From an uncultured Atopobiaceae bacterium (lineage in GTDB: Bacteria > Actinomycetota > Coriobacteriia > Coriobacteriales > Atopobiaceae): a stretch of 64,000 bases of DNA. Where the stretch lies: contig CALUNW010000006.1 of the NCBI GenBank assembly GCA_944322145.1, positions 152,014 to 216,013 of the forward strand. The letters are read 5' to 3'. The notes under the pieces are model-generated. The model did not search any database, was not told where the DNA came from, and saw only the letters and a program-made list of their open reading frames with translations. Positions 17,143 to 24,912 of the stretch are shown here, piece after piece (positions within the stretch are counted from its first letter, which is position 1; the number at the start of each line of letters is the position of its first letter). The position numbers and the translations under genes were made by a program.

Positions 17143-17511
17143 GTTCAAGAACCTCCTTCTGAGGCGCCCATGCGGGCGCACCTTTGCAGCGCTCCGGTCT
17201 CGGGCGCCGCGCTATCCAACGTTCTGAATCATACCCAGACAGGCGGACTTATACCACCTCGCGTAAAAAAATCTTCCAAGTCGCACTTAGATTTTCTGAG
17301 GCACCGCGGAGCAGGCGAGAAGAGCGCGCCGGACCGACAGATTGTCGTCCGCGGCGGCTGTCGCCGAGTAAGAGTTATGTGCGAGAAGTGCGCCGATTTT
17401 GGTAGTTCATTCGCAGAAAACTCTTACTCGATGCGCCGTCGGACCGACCGGGCGCCGTGGACGGGCCACTCTGCTACGATGAGGCCACGCGACTCCAAGG
17501 AGGGCAGACCC
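17143..17511. other. Divergent region groES / lipoprotein with a spaced inverted repeat
   Basis: 369 bases with no gene. CGAGTAAGAGTT (17365-17376) and AACTCTTACTCG (17419-17430) are exact complements 42 bases apart, and TGCGA / TCGCA inside them pair symmetrically, giving an extended interrupted stem. The interior is richer in A and T than its surroundings. I see neither CIRCE (TTAGCACTC) nor a HAIR box for groES. The lipoprotein RBS AAGGAGGG is at 17497-17504. Confidence 0.6.
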
Positions 17512-18636
17512 ATGATGAGCCGTGTCCGATGCCTGCTCAGGCCGCTTTGTGCCTGCGCGCTCGCCGTTCTTCTCGCCGCATGCTCGCGCGAACAGCCGCC
17601 GACCGGCACCGTTCGCGTGGAGACGGATGACGCAGTGGTCAACGCCGCGATGCTCACCCATGGCTACACCTGGGACGGCGTCGCCAGCGACCCCGTGGCG
17701 CCAACCGATCTTGCCGATGACGACGTTCCCGACCTCGACCTCGACGGCACGGCAGAGGTGCGCACGTCCTTCTCGCAGCCCGCTACCGAAATCGAGGTCG
17801 TGCGCTATGCCGATGACGGGAGTCTCGAGGGCGTCGAGTGCGCGCTCGAGGACGGCGCCGCGACCTTTGATGTCGAGCCGGGCTGGCGCTACTACGTCGG
17901 CGCCTGGTTCGAGGACGGAGACGCGGGATACCTCTTTGACGCCAAGGGAACCGAGGGAGAGGGGGCTGCGATGGACGAGTTCGTGAGCACCGCGATGGTC
18001 GTCACGTTTGATGACGGCGAGATCCTCTTTGTGGACCAGGAGAACGAAAGCCCCTACTACCCCACCCTGCCCGAGGACGCGCCCGAGCTCACGGCTGGCA
18101 ACATCGTGCGCGTGACCGGCAACGGCATCATGCTGGAGAGCTATCCCGGGCAGTACCCGGGCATCACCAAGGTCGAGGTGATCGAGGAGGGCTCGCCCGC
18201 GGACGCCGAGAAGTACGACGAGCTGGTGGCACAGATCTGGCAGCCCAAGGACCCGAGCGAGCCGCCCTACGCCTCCGTCGAGTACGCAACCGAGCTCGCC
18301 ACGGTGTCTCTCATGCCCGCGAGCAATGGCTACACCTGGAGCTTCGAGGAGAACGGCGAGGGCCAGACCATCGTCGCGGACGTTCCGCACCCGACCCAGC
18401 TGGCGGTCGACGACCTGCCCGACGCGCGCGTGGACGGGCCGACCGAGGTCACCGCGAGCTTTGACGTCGAGGCGACGGGGCTCACGGTCACCCGCTGGAG
18501 CGAGGATGCGCTCGACGCCGAGGGCGAACAGGTCGCAGTCGAGGACCTCTCGTTCACCGTGGAGCCGGGGTATCGCTATGCCCTTAACGCCACCTTTGAG
18601 CAGGGCGAGACAGCCTTCGTCTTCACCGTGAGGTAG
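17512..18636 (+). CDS. Lipoprotein with two copies of an unknown beta domain
   Basis: 374 residues. Signal peptide with lipobox LLAAC (Cys24), so it is likely anchored on the outer face of the membrane. Two related units of about 110 residues are visible, roughly 33-140 and 250-374: both have HGYTW/NGYTW, a PTDLADDDVPD / PTQLAVDDLPD step, DGTAEVRTSF / DGPTEVTASF, and FDVEPGWRYYVGAWFEDGD / FTVEPGYRYALNATFEQGE. Between them is a segment resembling DUF3221-like OB domains (GNIVRVTGNGIMLES). Function unknown. A second ATG at 17515 is possible. Two GTYCTTCTCG copies lie inside. Confidence 0.85.
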   Translation: MMSRVRCLLRPLCACALAVLLAACSREQPPTGTVRVETDDAVVNAAMLTHGYTWDGVASDPVAPTDLADDDVPDLDLDGTAEVRTSFSQPATEIEVVRYADDGSLEGVECALEDGAATFDVEPGWRYYVGAWFEDGDAGYLFDAKGTEGEGAAMDEFVSTAMVVTFDDGEILFVDQENESPYYPTLPEDAPELTAGNIVRVTGNGIMLESYPGQYPGITKVEVIEEGSPADAEKYDELVAQIWQPKDPSEPPYASVEYATELATVSLMPASNGYTWSFEENGEGQTIVADVPHPTQLAVDDLPDARVDGPTEVTASFDVEATGLTVTRWSEDALDAEGEQVAVEDLSFTVEPGYRYALNATFEQGETAFVFTVR

Positions 18637-18651
18637 GACCCGGCGCTGGCC

Positions 18652-18720
18652 GTGACAATTAGGACAGGTTGGATTGTCACACGCTCTCGGTGTGACAATC
18701 CAACCTGTCCCAATTGTCAC
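18652..18720. repeat. 31-bp hairpin sharing the GGACAGGTT core
   Basis: Arms 18652-18682 and 18690-18720 (start GTGACAATTAGGACAGGTTG) are complementary with one mismatch and a 7-base loop, in the convergent gap between the lipoprotein and nadE. The inner GGACAGGTT / AACCTGTCC matches the hairpin at 5962-6046. Confidence 0.8.
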
Positions 18721-18753
18721 GTCCTGCCCTAACTGCCACCGCCCGCGCCGGGG

Positions 18754-20694
18754 TCACAGCGTCTCGAGCTCAGCGAGCCAGAGGGCTGAGCAGGCGTCCG
18801 AGGGCATGCGCAGGTCGCCGCGCGGGCTCACGGCAGCCGAGCCCACCTTGGGGCCGTCGGGCAGGCAGCTGCGCTTGAACTGCTGGGCGAAGTAGCGCCG
18901 GTAGAAGACCTTGAGCCAGGAGAGGATCGTGGCGTCGTCGTACTTCTCGCCCAGCGCATAGCGGGCAAGGCGGTAGACCTTGGCCGGGTTGGTGCCACGG
19001 CGCAGGACCTCGTAGAGGAAGAAGTCGTGCAGCTCATAGGGGCCCACGAGGTCCTCGGTCTTCTGCGCGATCTTTCCGTCGCCCGTGGCGGGCAGGAGCT
19101 CCGGCGAGACCGGCGTGTCCAGCACGTCGAGAAGAACCTCGGACTCCGCGGCGTTTCCGCAGGTGTCGGCCACGTAGCGCACGAGGTGGCGCACAAGCGT
19201 CTTGGGCACGCTCGCGTTGACGGCGTACATGGACATGTGGTCGCCGTTGTAGGTGGCCCAGCCGAGAGCCAGCTCGGAGAGGTCACCGGTGCCGATGACG
19301 AGGCCGCCCTCCTGGTTGGCCACGTCCATGAGGATCTGCGTGCGCTCGCGCGCCTGGGCGTTCTCGTAGGTGACGTCGTGGACGGACTCGTCGTGCCCGA
19401 TGTCGGCGAAGTGCTGGCGCACGGAGGCGGCGATGCCAATCTCGCGCAGCTCGGCACCCACGGTTCGGGCGAGCTCGCAAGCGTTGTTGTAGGTGCGGTC
19501 CGTGGTGCCGAAGCCGGGCATGGTCACCGCGATGACGCCGTCGCGCGGAAGTCCCAGCAGGTCGAAGGCGCGCACGGTCACGAGCAGGGCGAGCGTGGAG
19601 TCCAAGCCGCCCGAGAGGCCGATCACCGCGCGGCGCGAGTGCGTGTGCGAGAGGCGCTTGGCGAGGCCATGGGCCTGGATGGCAAAGACGTCCTCACAGC
19701 GCCCCTCGCGGCGGGTGGGATCGGACGGCACGAAGGGATGCGGGTCCACGTAGCGGGTGAGTGAGGTCTCGCGGGAGGCCGCGCCGGCGCCCAACGAGAA
19801 GGGCACGGTCACGTAGCCGCACTCCTCGGCCGCAGCCGCGCACTCGAAGGTGGACATGCGCGTGCGCTCGGCCGCGAGGAGGCGGGCGTCGATCTCGGAG
19901 ACCGCGTGGCCGTCACCGAAGGGCCTGCCCTCCGCGAGCAGGCGGCCGTTCTCGGCCACGAGGTCGTGCCCGGAGAAGACGAGGTCCTGCGTGGACTCGC
20001 CCGTGCCGGCGCTCGCGTAGACGTAGCCGCAGAGAAGGCGCGCGCTCTGGCCGGTCACGAGACTTCGGCGGTAGTCCGCCTTGCCGACGACGGCGTTGGA
20101 GGCGCTCAGGTTGCAGATCAGCGTGGCACCGGCCTGCGCGTGCGCGATCGAGGGGGGCGCGGCAACCCAGAGGTCCTCGCAGATCTCTGCCGCGACCACG
20201 AGCTCGGGGAGCTCCAGGCACGAGAAGAGCAGGCTGGTGCCCATAGGCACGTTCTTCTCGCCCGCGATGGAGACGGCGACGGGGTCGACGGGGCCGGAGA
20301 CGAAGTGGCGCCCCTCGTAGAATTCGTTGTAGGTGGGGATGTGGGTCTTGGGCACGAGCCCGAGGACCATGCCGCGCGAGACGACGGCGGCGCAGTTGTA
20401 GAGCTTGCCGCCCGCGCGCACGGGCACGCCCACGAGAAGCAGCGCGTCGAGATCCGCCGTGGCAGCGGCAAAGTCGGCGAGCCCGGCGTCGGCGGCGCGG
20501 ATGAGCGCGTCCTGCCAGAAGAGGTCCTCGCAGGTGTATCCGGAGAGCGCGAGCTCGGGAAGCACGATGACGACCGCGCCGTCCTTCTCGGCAGCCTGGC
20601 GCGCCGCCGCCACGCAGGACTCCACGTTGAAGGCAACGTCCGCGACCCGCACCTCCGGCGTCACTGCCGCAACCTTGACGAACCCGTCCCTCAT
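18754..20694 (-). CDS. nadE: Glutamine-dependent NAD+ synthetase
   Basis: 646 residues, the long two-domain form. The N-terminal nitrilase domain hydrolyses glutamine with Glu47 (VLPELALSGY), Lys in VPKTHIPTYNEF and Cys in AAEICEDLW. The C-terminal ATP-pyrophosphatase domain has the P-loop IGLSGGLDSTLAL near residue 360 and amidates deamido-NAD+. The ATG at 20694 has AAGGAGG just upstream; the frame continues seven codons into the REP element at 20708, which is not a credible start. The motif occurs three times inside. Confidence 0.96.
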   Translation of the reverse strand: MRDGFVKVAAVTPEVRVADVAFNVESCVAAARQAAEKDGAVVIVLPELALSGYTCEDLFWQDALIRAADAGLADFAAATADLDALLLVGVPVRAGGKLYNCAAVVSRGMVLGLVPKTHIPTYNEFYEGRHFVSGPVDPVAVSIAGEKNVPMGTSLLFSCLELPELVVAAEICEDLWVAAPPSIAHAQAGATLICNLSASNAVVGKADYRRSLVTGQSARLLCGYVYASAGTGESTQDLVFSGHDLVAENGRLLAEGRPFGDGHAVSEIDARLLAAERTRMSTFECAAAAEECGYVTVPFSLGAGAASRETSLTRYVDPHPFVPSDPTRREGRCEDVFAIQAHGLAKRLSHTHSRRAVIGLSGGLDSTLALLVTVRAFDLLGLPRDGVIAVTMPGFGTTDRTYNNACELARTVGAELREIGIAASVRQHFADIGHDESVHDVTYENAQARERTQILMDVANQEGGLVIGTGDLSELALGWATYNGDHMSMYAVNASVPKTLVRHLVRYVADTCGNAAESEVLLDVLDTPVSPELLPATGDGKIAQKTEDLVGPYELHDFFLYEVLRRGTNPAKVYRLARYALGEKYDDATILSWLKVFYRRYFAQQFKRSCLPDGPKVGSAAVSPRGDLRMPSDACSALWLAELETL

Positions 20695-20707
20695 CCCAGC
20701 CTCCTTA

Positions 20708-20740
20708 TGATTCAAAAGGGGACAGACCCCTTTTGAATCA
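20708..20740. repeat. REP element downstream of RAYT
   Basis: Perfect palindrome except for the five-base centre ACAGA; left end TGATTCAAAAGGGG. Its terminal TCA (20738-20740) is the RAYT stop codon on the minus strand. Its other end is 13 bases from the nadE start codon and 4 bases from the nadE RBS. Confidence 0.9.
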
Positions 20741-21514
20741 CTCTGCTCGATCGGCCCTCGTTCTTCTCAGTTTATTTGTTACGCGTGTAATTGTGCAGGT
20801 TCCAATTCCGGTCAGCCGTTCAATTTGCTTAACGGACAGGCCAACGTCGCGCAAATCCAGGAGCCTCTGGTCTCGCTCCGCCTTGGGAAGCGCTCTCACC
20901 TCATGGGCGGGCAGTTCGCCCAGGGCAATGCGCGCAACATCGCCCATCTCGTCATCGGAAACCCGGGCGCGGCGGTCAAAGCGATATGCCCGTCTCTGCT
21001 CAGGATGACTGTAGGCGATAAACCCCTCAGCTCCGCCAAGCATGTCCAAGACAAGTCGTGTGTCGGCAATCTCCGCAGACCCCACGTACTCGCGATAGCT
21101 ACTCCACGGGTACTCCGCCGCCGGACAAATCCCGGCGTTTGCCGGATTGTCATGCACGTAGCGAATAGCCTGAAGCAGGTACGCTTCGTTCTCGACGGGG
21201 CAGCTCTTGAACCGGCTTTCAAAGACGTGGCCCACCCTCCCCGACTTGCGGTTGAATCGCTGCGCATAGTCGCCGGAGAGTCTCTGCATCATCTCGCTCA
21301 GCGCCTGTGTCGGGTCCTCCAGCACAAGGTGCACGTGGTTCTCCATAAGGCACCAAGCCAGAACGTGGATCCCTGCGTCTCCCGCCCTCTTTGCAAGGAG
21401 CTCGAGAAAAGCGCGGCGATCCGCATCGTCCTCAAAGATTATCTGCTTGCCGTTTCCGCGCAGAATCACATGGTAGAAGCCCGACTCGGCAGTTGCTCTT
21501 GGCGCTCGCGGCAT
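20738..21514 (-). CDS. REP-associated tyrosine transposase (RAYT, Y1/HUH family)
   Basis: 258 residues. The Y1 transposase fold is seen in FYHVILRGNGKQIIFEDDADRR, the HUH motif is His60-Val-His62 in LMENHVHLVL, and the candidate catalytic Tyr is Tyr119 in RYVHDNPANAG (Tyr112 is near). The C-terminal part (about 215-245; VGLSVKQIERLTGIGTCTITRV) is a helix-turn-helix, typical of one RAYT group, which may recognise REP DNA. The gene appears intact with GGGGGAGGGG ahead of the ATG. These single-copy, domesticated IS200/IS605 relatives nick REP hairpins; no terminal repeats for self-transposition other than the REPs are seen. Confidence 0.93.
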   Translation of the reverse strand: MPRAPRATAESGFYHVILRGNGKQIIFEDDADRRAFLELLAKRAGDAGIHVLAWCLMENHVHLVLEDPTQALSEMMQRLSGDYAQRFNRKSGRVGHVFESRFKSCPVENEAYLLQAIRYVHDNPANAGICPAAEYPWSSYREYVGSAEIADTRLVLDMLGGAEGFIAYSHPEQRRAYRFDRRARVSDDEMGDVARIALGELPAHEVRALPKAERDQRLLDLRDVGLSVKQIERLTGIGTCTITRVTNKLRRTRADRAE

Positions 21515-21604
21515 AAAGACCCCTCCCCCGGATAAGACTTAGGTGGAGACTCTCATACCCAAGGGAGGGGACACACTTTCAGACAGATTCAGGTTGACGA
21601 GAAA

Positions 21605-21637
21605 TGATTCAAAAGGGGTCTGTCCCCTTTTGAATCA
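21605..21637. repeat. REP element upstream of RAYT
   Basis: Same sequence as the element at 20708 in inverted orientation (centre TCTGT). The terminal TCA (21635-21637) is the stop codon of the ABC ATPase gene. Confidence 0.9.
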
Positions 21638-22432
21638 CCCCTCGAGGTAGCGGGCGAGGAACTCGCGGGTGCGGGGGTGCTCGGGGGACGAGAAGAGCTT
21701 GGAAGGCGCGCCCTTCTCGGCGATGACGCCCTTGTCCATGAAGACGACCTCGTCGGAGACGTTCTTGGCGAACGCCATCTCGTGCGTGACCACGACCATC
21801 GTCATGCCCTCGGCGGCCAGGCGTCGCATGACCTCGAGGACCTCGCCCACGATCTCGGGGTCGAGAGCGGAGGTGGGCTCGTCGAAGAGCATGAGGTCGG
21901 GCTGCATGCAGAGGGCGCGCGCGATGGCGACGCGCTGCTTCTGGCCGCCGGAGAGGTTGTTGACGTCGGCGCGCGCGAAGTCGGCCAGGCCCACCGACTC
22001 GAGGTGGCGCATCGCGACCTCCTGGGCCTCGGCCTTGCCCATCTTCTTGAGGGTCACGGGCGCGAGCGTGCAGTTGTCGAGCACGTTCATGTTGTTGAAC
22101 AGGTTGAAGCCCTGGAACACCATGCCGATCTTCTCGCGCAGGCGGTTCACGTCCACGTGCTCTGCCGCAAGGTCGGCGCCATGGAACCACACGTGGCCGG
22201 CGTCGGGCGTCTCGAGCAGGTTGATGCAGCGCAGGAGCGTCGACTTGCCCGATCCGGAGGCGCCGATGATCGTGACCACCTGACCGGGCATGACGTCGAG
22301 GTTGATGTCGCGCAGGACTTCCAGGTCGCCGAAGCTCTTCTGCAGGCCCTCGATGCGGACCATGGGCTCGGCGGCGGAGGCGGCGTTCGCGGCCCCGGCG
22401 GAGGCCGCGACGTTCAGGTTCTTCTCGCTCAT
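21635..22432 (-). CDS. Polar amino-acid ABC transporter ATP-binding protein
   Basis: 265 residues. Walker [10 protein letters not shown] at 57-65, signature [15 protein letters not shown], Walker [15 protein letters not shown], and the VTHEM switch His. It belongs to the GlnQ/HisP group that powers uptake of polar amino acids. An Ala-rich N-terminal extension of about 22 residues (after MSEKN) is unusual and of unknown role. Last gene of an operon with the permease (3 bases upstream) and substrate-binding protein. Its stop codon is formed by the REP element. Confidence 0.94.
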   Translation of the reverse strand: MSEKNLNVAASAGAANAASAAEPMVRIEGLQKSFGDLEVLRDINLDVMPGQVVTIIGASGSGKSTLLRCINLLETPDAGHVWFHGADLAAEHVDVNRLREKIGMVFQGFNLFNNMNVLDNCTLAPVTLKKMGKAEAQEVAMRHLESVGLADFARADVNNLSGGQKQRVAIARALCMQPDLMLFDEPTSALDPEIVGEVLEVMRRLAAEGMTMVVVTHEMAFAKNVSDEVVFMDKGVIAEKGAPSKLFSSPEHPRTREFLARYLEG

Positions 22433-22435
22433 GGC

Positions 22436-23596
22436 TTACTCCTCCACCTTCACGGGCTGGTCGGACGTGCTGCCCATGGTCTCGGCCTTCACGTTGAAGC
22501 GCTTGGCGAACTTGCCGAGCAGCCACGACGCGATCGCCGTCATGATGAGGTAGAACACGGCGGCCACGAGGTAGGCGTTGAGCTGCCTGTAGTAGATGCC
22601 GGCCACCGTGGACGCGGCGAAGGCCAGGTCGAACACGCCGATGACGGAGAGGACCGACGAGTCCTTGATGTTGATGACGAGCTCGTTGGAGAGGCCGGGG
22701 ATGGCGAACTTGATGCCCTGCGGGAAGACGACCCTCACCATGGCCTGCCACTGAGAGAGGCCAAGCGAGCGTGCGGCCTCCATCTGCCCCTTGTCGACGG
22801 ACTCGATGCCGCCGCGCAGCACCTCCATCATGTAGGCGGTGGAGTTGAGCGAGACCACCACGAGGCCGGCGATGAAGCGCGACCAGATGGCGTTGGTCTC
22901 GCTGACGCTGAGGCCAAAGCCGCTCACCACGGCAAAGCCCGCGTAGTAGATGATGACGCCCTGGACGAGCATCGGCGTGCCGCGAACCACGGTGCTGTAG
23001 ACCTTAGCAAACCACACGCCGATCTTCTTGAAGAAGCGCACGCAGTCGTTGTCGGAGCGGTCAATCTGCATGATGCGCGCAAAGACCAGCAGGAGCGCCA
23101 GGAAAAACGCTATCAAGGTACCAAAGACGGCCAGCTCGATGGTCGTGATGATGCCGGTGATGTAGGTGTCGCGGCCCTGCTGGAACATGTAGAGCACCTG
23201 GGCGAGCATATCGTCGGGCATCTTCTCTGCGGCGGCCGCCACCTGCCAGGCGCTCGCCAGGCCCATGGCCCAGCGGTCAACGAGAAGGACGGCGGTTATC
23301 GCCCAGATCACGTAGGAGCCCACGCGCAGCGCACGAGCCACGGCCGGCTTGGTGAAAGGCGCCGTCTCCGCGTAGTTGTGCCAGTGGGTCAGCTTGAACA
23401 GCAACGCCAAGGCGGAGAGCACGAGCCACGCCACCAGGACGTAGTACATCACGAGCTCGACGGTGAAGGCGCTCGCCAGGAAGGAGAGCTCGGGGCGCGT
23501 CGAGCTCGACAGCAGCATGCCGAGAAACGCCACGACGCTCGTGCCCAGCAGCACGTAGCGGTGGTCGCGCGTCACGAAGTCACGCAGTTTTGACAT
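22436..23596 (-). CDS. Amino-acid ABC transporter permease
   Basis: 386 residues, longer than the usual 220-250. About 150 N-terminal residues hold three or four extra membrane segments (for example YVLLGTSVVAFLGMLLS and VMYYVLVAWLVLSALALLF) before the HisM-type core. The core starts near TYITGIITTIELAVFGTLIAFFLALLLVFAR, and the EAA loop is EAARSLGLSQWQAMVRVVFPQ. It would form a homodimeric channel with the neighbouring ATPase. The extension is a feature to note; its role is unknown. Confidence 0.92.
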   Translation of the reverse strand: MSKLRDFVTRDHRYVLLGTSVVAFLGMLLSSSTRPELSFLASAFTVELVMYYVLVAWLVLSALALLFKLTHWHNYAETAPFTKPAVARALRVGSYVIWAITAVLLVDRWAMGLASAWQVAAAAEKMPDDMLAQVLYMFQQGRDTYITGIITTIELAVFGTLIAFFLALLLVFARIMQIDRSDNDCVRFFKKIGVWFAKVYSTVVRGTPMLVQGVIIYYAGFAVVSGFGLSVSETNAIWSRFIAGLVVVSLNSTAYMMEVLRGGIESVDKGQMEAARSLGLSQWQAMVRVVFPQGIKFAIPGLSNELVINIKDSSVLSVIGVFDLAFAASTVAGIYYRQLNAYLVAAVFYLIMTAIASWLLGKFAKRFNVKAETMGSTSDQPVKVEE

Positions 23597-23636
23597 TCAG
23601 GACTCCTCGCGGTTCTTGTCGTTCTATCGCCGTGAA

Positions 23637-23664
23637 CGGGACGAGGGCCAAGGCCCCCGCCCCG
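23637..23664 (-). terminator. Intra-operon stem-loop after the binding-protein gene
   Basis: On the minus-strand RNA CGGGGCGGGGGCC pairs fully with GGCCCUCGUCCCG through two G-U pairs, loop UU. Together with the REP hairpin between the binding-protein and permease genes it could keep expression of the transporter core below that of the binding protein. Confidence 0.5.
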
Positions 23665-23677
23665 CTCGGGTCGAAAA

Positions 23678-23710
23678 TGATTCAAAAGGGGACTGTCCCC
23701 TTTTGAATTA
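23678..23710. repeat. REP-like palindrome after the binding-protein gene
   Basis: TGATTCAAAAGGGG, centre ACTGT, CCCCTTTTGAATTA. The terminal TTA (23708-23710) is the TAA stop codon of the substrate-binding protein gene; the last arm base differs from the usual TCA. Confidence 0.88.
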
Positions 23711-24643
23711 CGCAGGCTGGCGATCCATGCAATCCTGCCACATCTCGAGGCGCTCCTCCTCGGTGATGCCGGCAATGATCTCGTTCAGGCGATCGAGCAT
23801 CTCGTCCTGGCCCTTGGCAATGGCCGCGTTGTCCGGGTTGCTCGGGTCGGAGAAGCCCTCGCCCTCCTCGAGCTCGACCTTCATGAGGTCGGGGTAGTTC
23901 TCGAGCAGGTTGGGCAGCGACATCGAGGAGAACGTGATGGCGTCGCAGGTGCCGTTCTCGATGGCGTCGACGACGAGCGGAACCGTAGCGACGGGCGTCA
24001 TGTGGTTGACGTCGGGAATCTCCTCGATGAGGTCGTCGTAGAAGGTGTCCTTCTGGCCGAGGACGGAGGCGCCGGAGAAGTCGGAGAGCTTGGTGGCGTC
24101 GGCGTAGTCGCTGTCCTTCTTGACGACGATGATGACCTCGTCGTCGATGTAGGAGTCGGTGAAGTCCGCAGACTCGGCGCGCTCCGGGGTGACGGACATG
24201 CCGGCACAGATGATGTCGATGGTGCCGTTGTTGAGGGAGTCGACGAGTGCGCCGAACTCCATCTTCACCGCGACGGGCTCCATGCCCAGCTCCTCGGCGA
24301 TGCGCTTGGCGATCTGCACGTCGTAGCCGTCGGCGTAGGCGCCCTCGACGTTCTCGATGGGGATGGTGGTGTCGGAGGCCTCGGTCGCCTGCCAGTTGTA
24401 CGGGGCGTAGGCGGCCTCCATGCCAACGCGGAGGGTCTTGCCGTCGCCGAGGGTCGCGGCCTCGTTGGTGTCGGCGGCGTCATCGGCGGCATCATCGGCG
24501 CCATCCGTGGTGGGCTCCTGCGCGGCGGGGCCGCAGCCGGAAAGGACCATCACGCCTCCCATGCCCGCCACGAGGCTCGAGAGCTTGAGGAAGTCGCGGC
24601 GAGAGACTCTGTCAGATACGTACACGTGCGGGGTGGCCTTCAT
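23708..24643 (-). CDS. Amino-acid ABC transporter substrate-binding lipoprotein (Tat signal)
   Basis: 311 residues. The N terminus has a twin-arginine motif SRRDFLKLSSLVAG (Arg15-Arg16) followed by VMVLSGC, a lipobox with Cys37, so it is likely exported folded and lipidated. An Asp-rich linker precedes the family-3 binding fold (LRVGMEAAYAPYNWQA, DGYDVQIAKRIAEELGM, IDIICAGMSVTPERAESADF). The ligand is a polar amino acid; the divergent cysteine-desulfidase-family gene suggests cystine or cysteine, by inference. The ATG at 24643 has AAAGGAACC upstream. Confidence 0.93.
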   Translation of the reverse strand: MKATPHVYVSDRVSRRDFLKLSSLVAGMGGVMVLSGCGPAAQEPTTDGADDAADDAADTNEAATLGDGKTLRVGMEAAYAPYNWQATEASDTTIPIENVEGAYADGYDVQIAKRIAEELGMEPVAVKMEFGALVDSLNNGTIDIICAGMSVTPERAESADFTDSYIDDEVIIVVKKDSDYADATKLSDFSGASVLGQKDTFYDDLIEEIPDVNHMTPVATVPLVVDAIENGTCDAITFSSMSLPNLLENYPDLMKVELEEGEGFSDPSNPDNAAIAKGQDEMLDRLNEIIAGITEEERLEMWQDCMDRQPA

Positions 24644-24814
24644 GGTGGTTCCTTTCCCTTTTTGAGTAATCCCCTTCCGCGCGACGCAACCGGAGGGGAC
24701 CCATTCCCCTCCCCCTTGCAACTTAATGCGAGAAAGTTACGCGCACGTCGGCAGAATACCGCGGGACGATAAGAACCACAAGCTGCTACCATTCTAGAAA
24801 CACCGCCGTAACGG

Positions 24815-24891
24815 GTGATTCAATTGGGGACAGACCCCTTTTGAATCACCGGACTAATGATTCAAAAGGGGTCTGTCCCCAATTGAATCAC
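24815..24891. repeat. BIME-like pair of REP elements forming one 34-bp perfect palindrome
   Basis: Units 24815-24848 and 24858-24891 are exact reverse complements around CCGGACTAA. Each unit alone is imperfect (AATTGGGG on one arm, AAAAGGGG on the other). It lies in the divergent region between the binding-protein gene and the cysteine-desulfidase-family gene, ending about 11 bases before the RBS of the latter. Confidence 0.9.
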
Positions 24892-24912
24892 CCGCATCAT
24901 CTGGAGGACGCC

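Larger units (their letters stand above)
20708..21637. mobile_element. REP-RAYT unit: transposase gene flanked by inverted REP elements
   Basis: The RAYT gene (20738-21514) lies between two 33-base palindromes, at 20708-20740 with loop ACAGA and at 21605-21637 with loop TCTGT, which are reverse complements of each other. This is the arrangement known for REPtrons, in which a TnpA_REP protein acts on REP hairpins. Related palindromes elsewhere in the window are probably its products. Confidence 0.8.

Noticed and set aside
17143..17300. CIRCE or HAIR operator upstream of groES
   Set aside because: Neither TTAGCACTC-n9-GAGTGCTAA nor CTTGAGT-n7-ACTCAAG is present.
20708..21637. Complete IS200/IS605 insertion sequence
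   Set aside because: The transposase has the RAYT HTH extension and the flanks are REP palindromes in inverted orientation, not the left and right subterminal hairpins of IS200.
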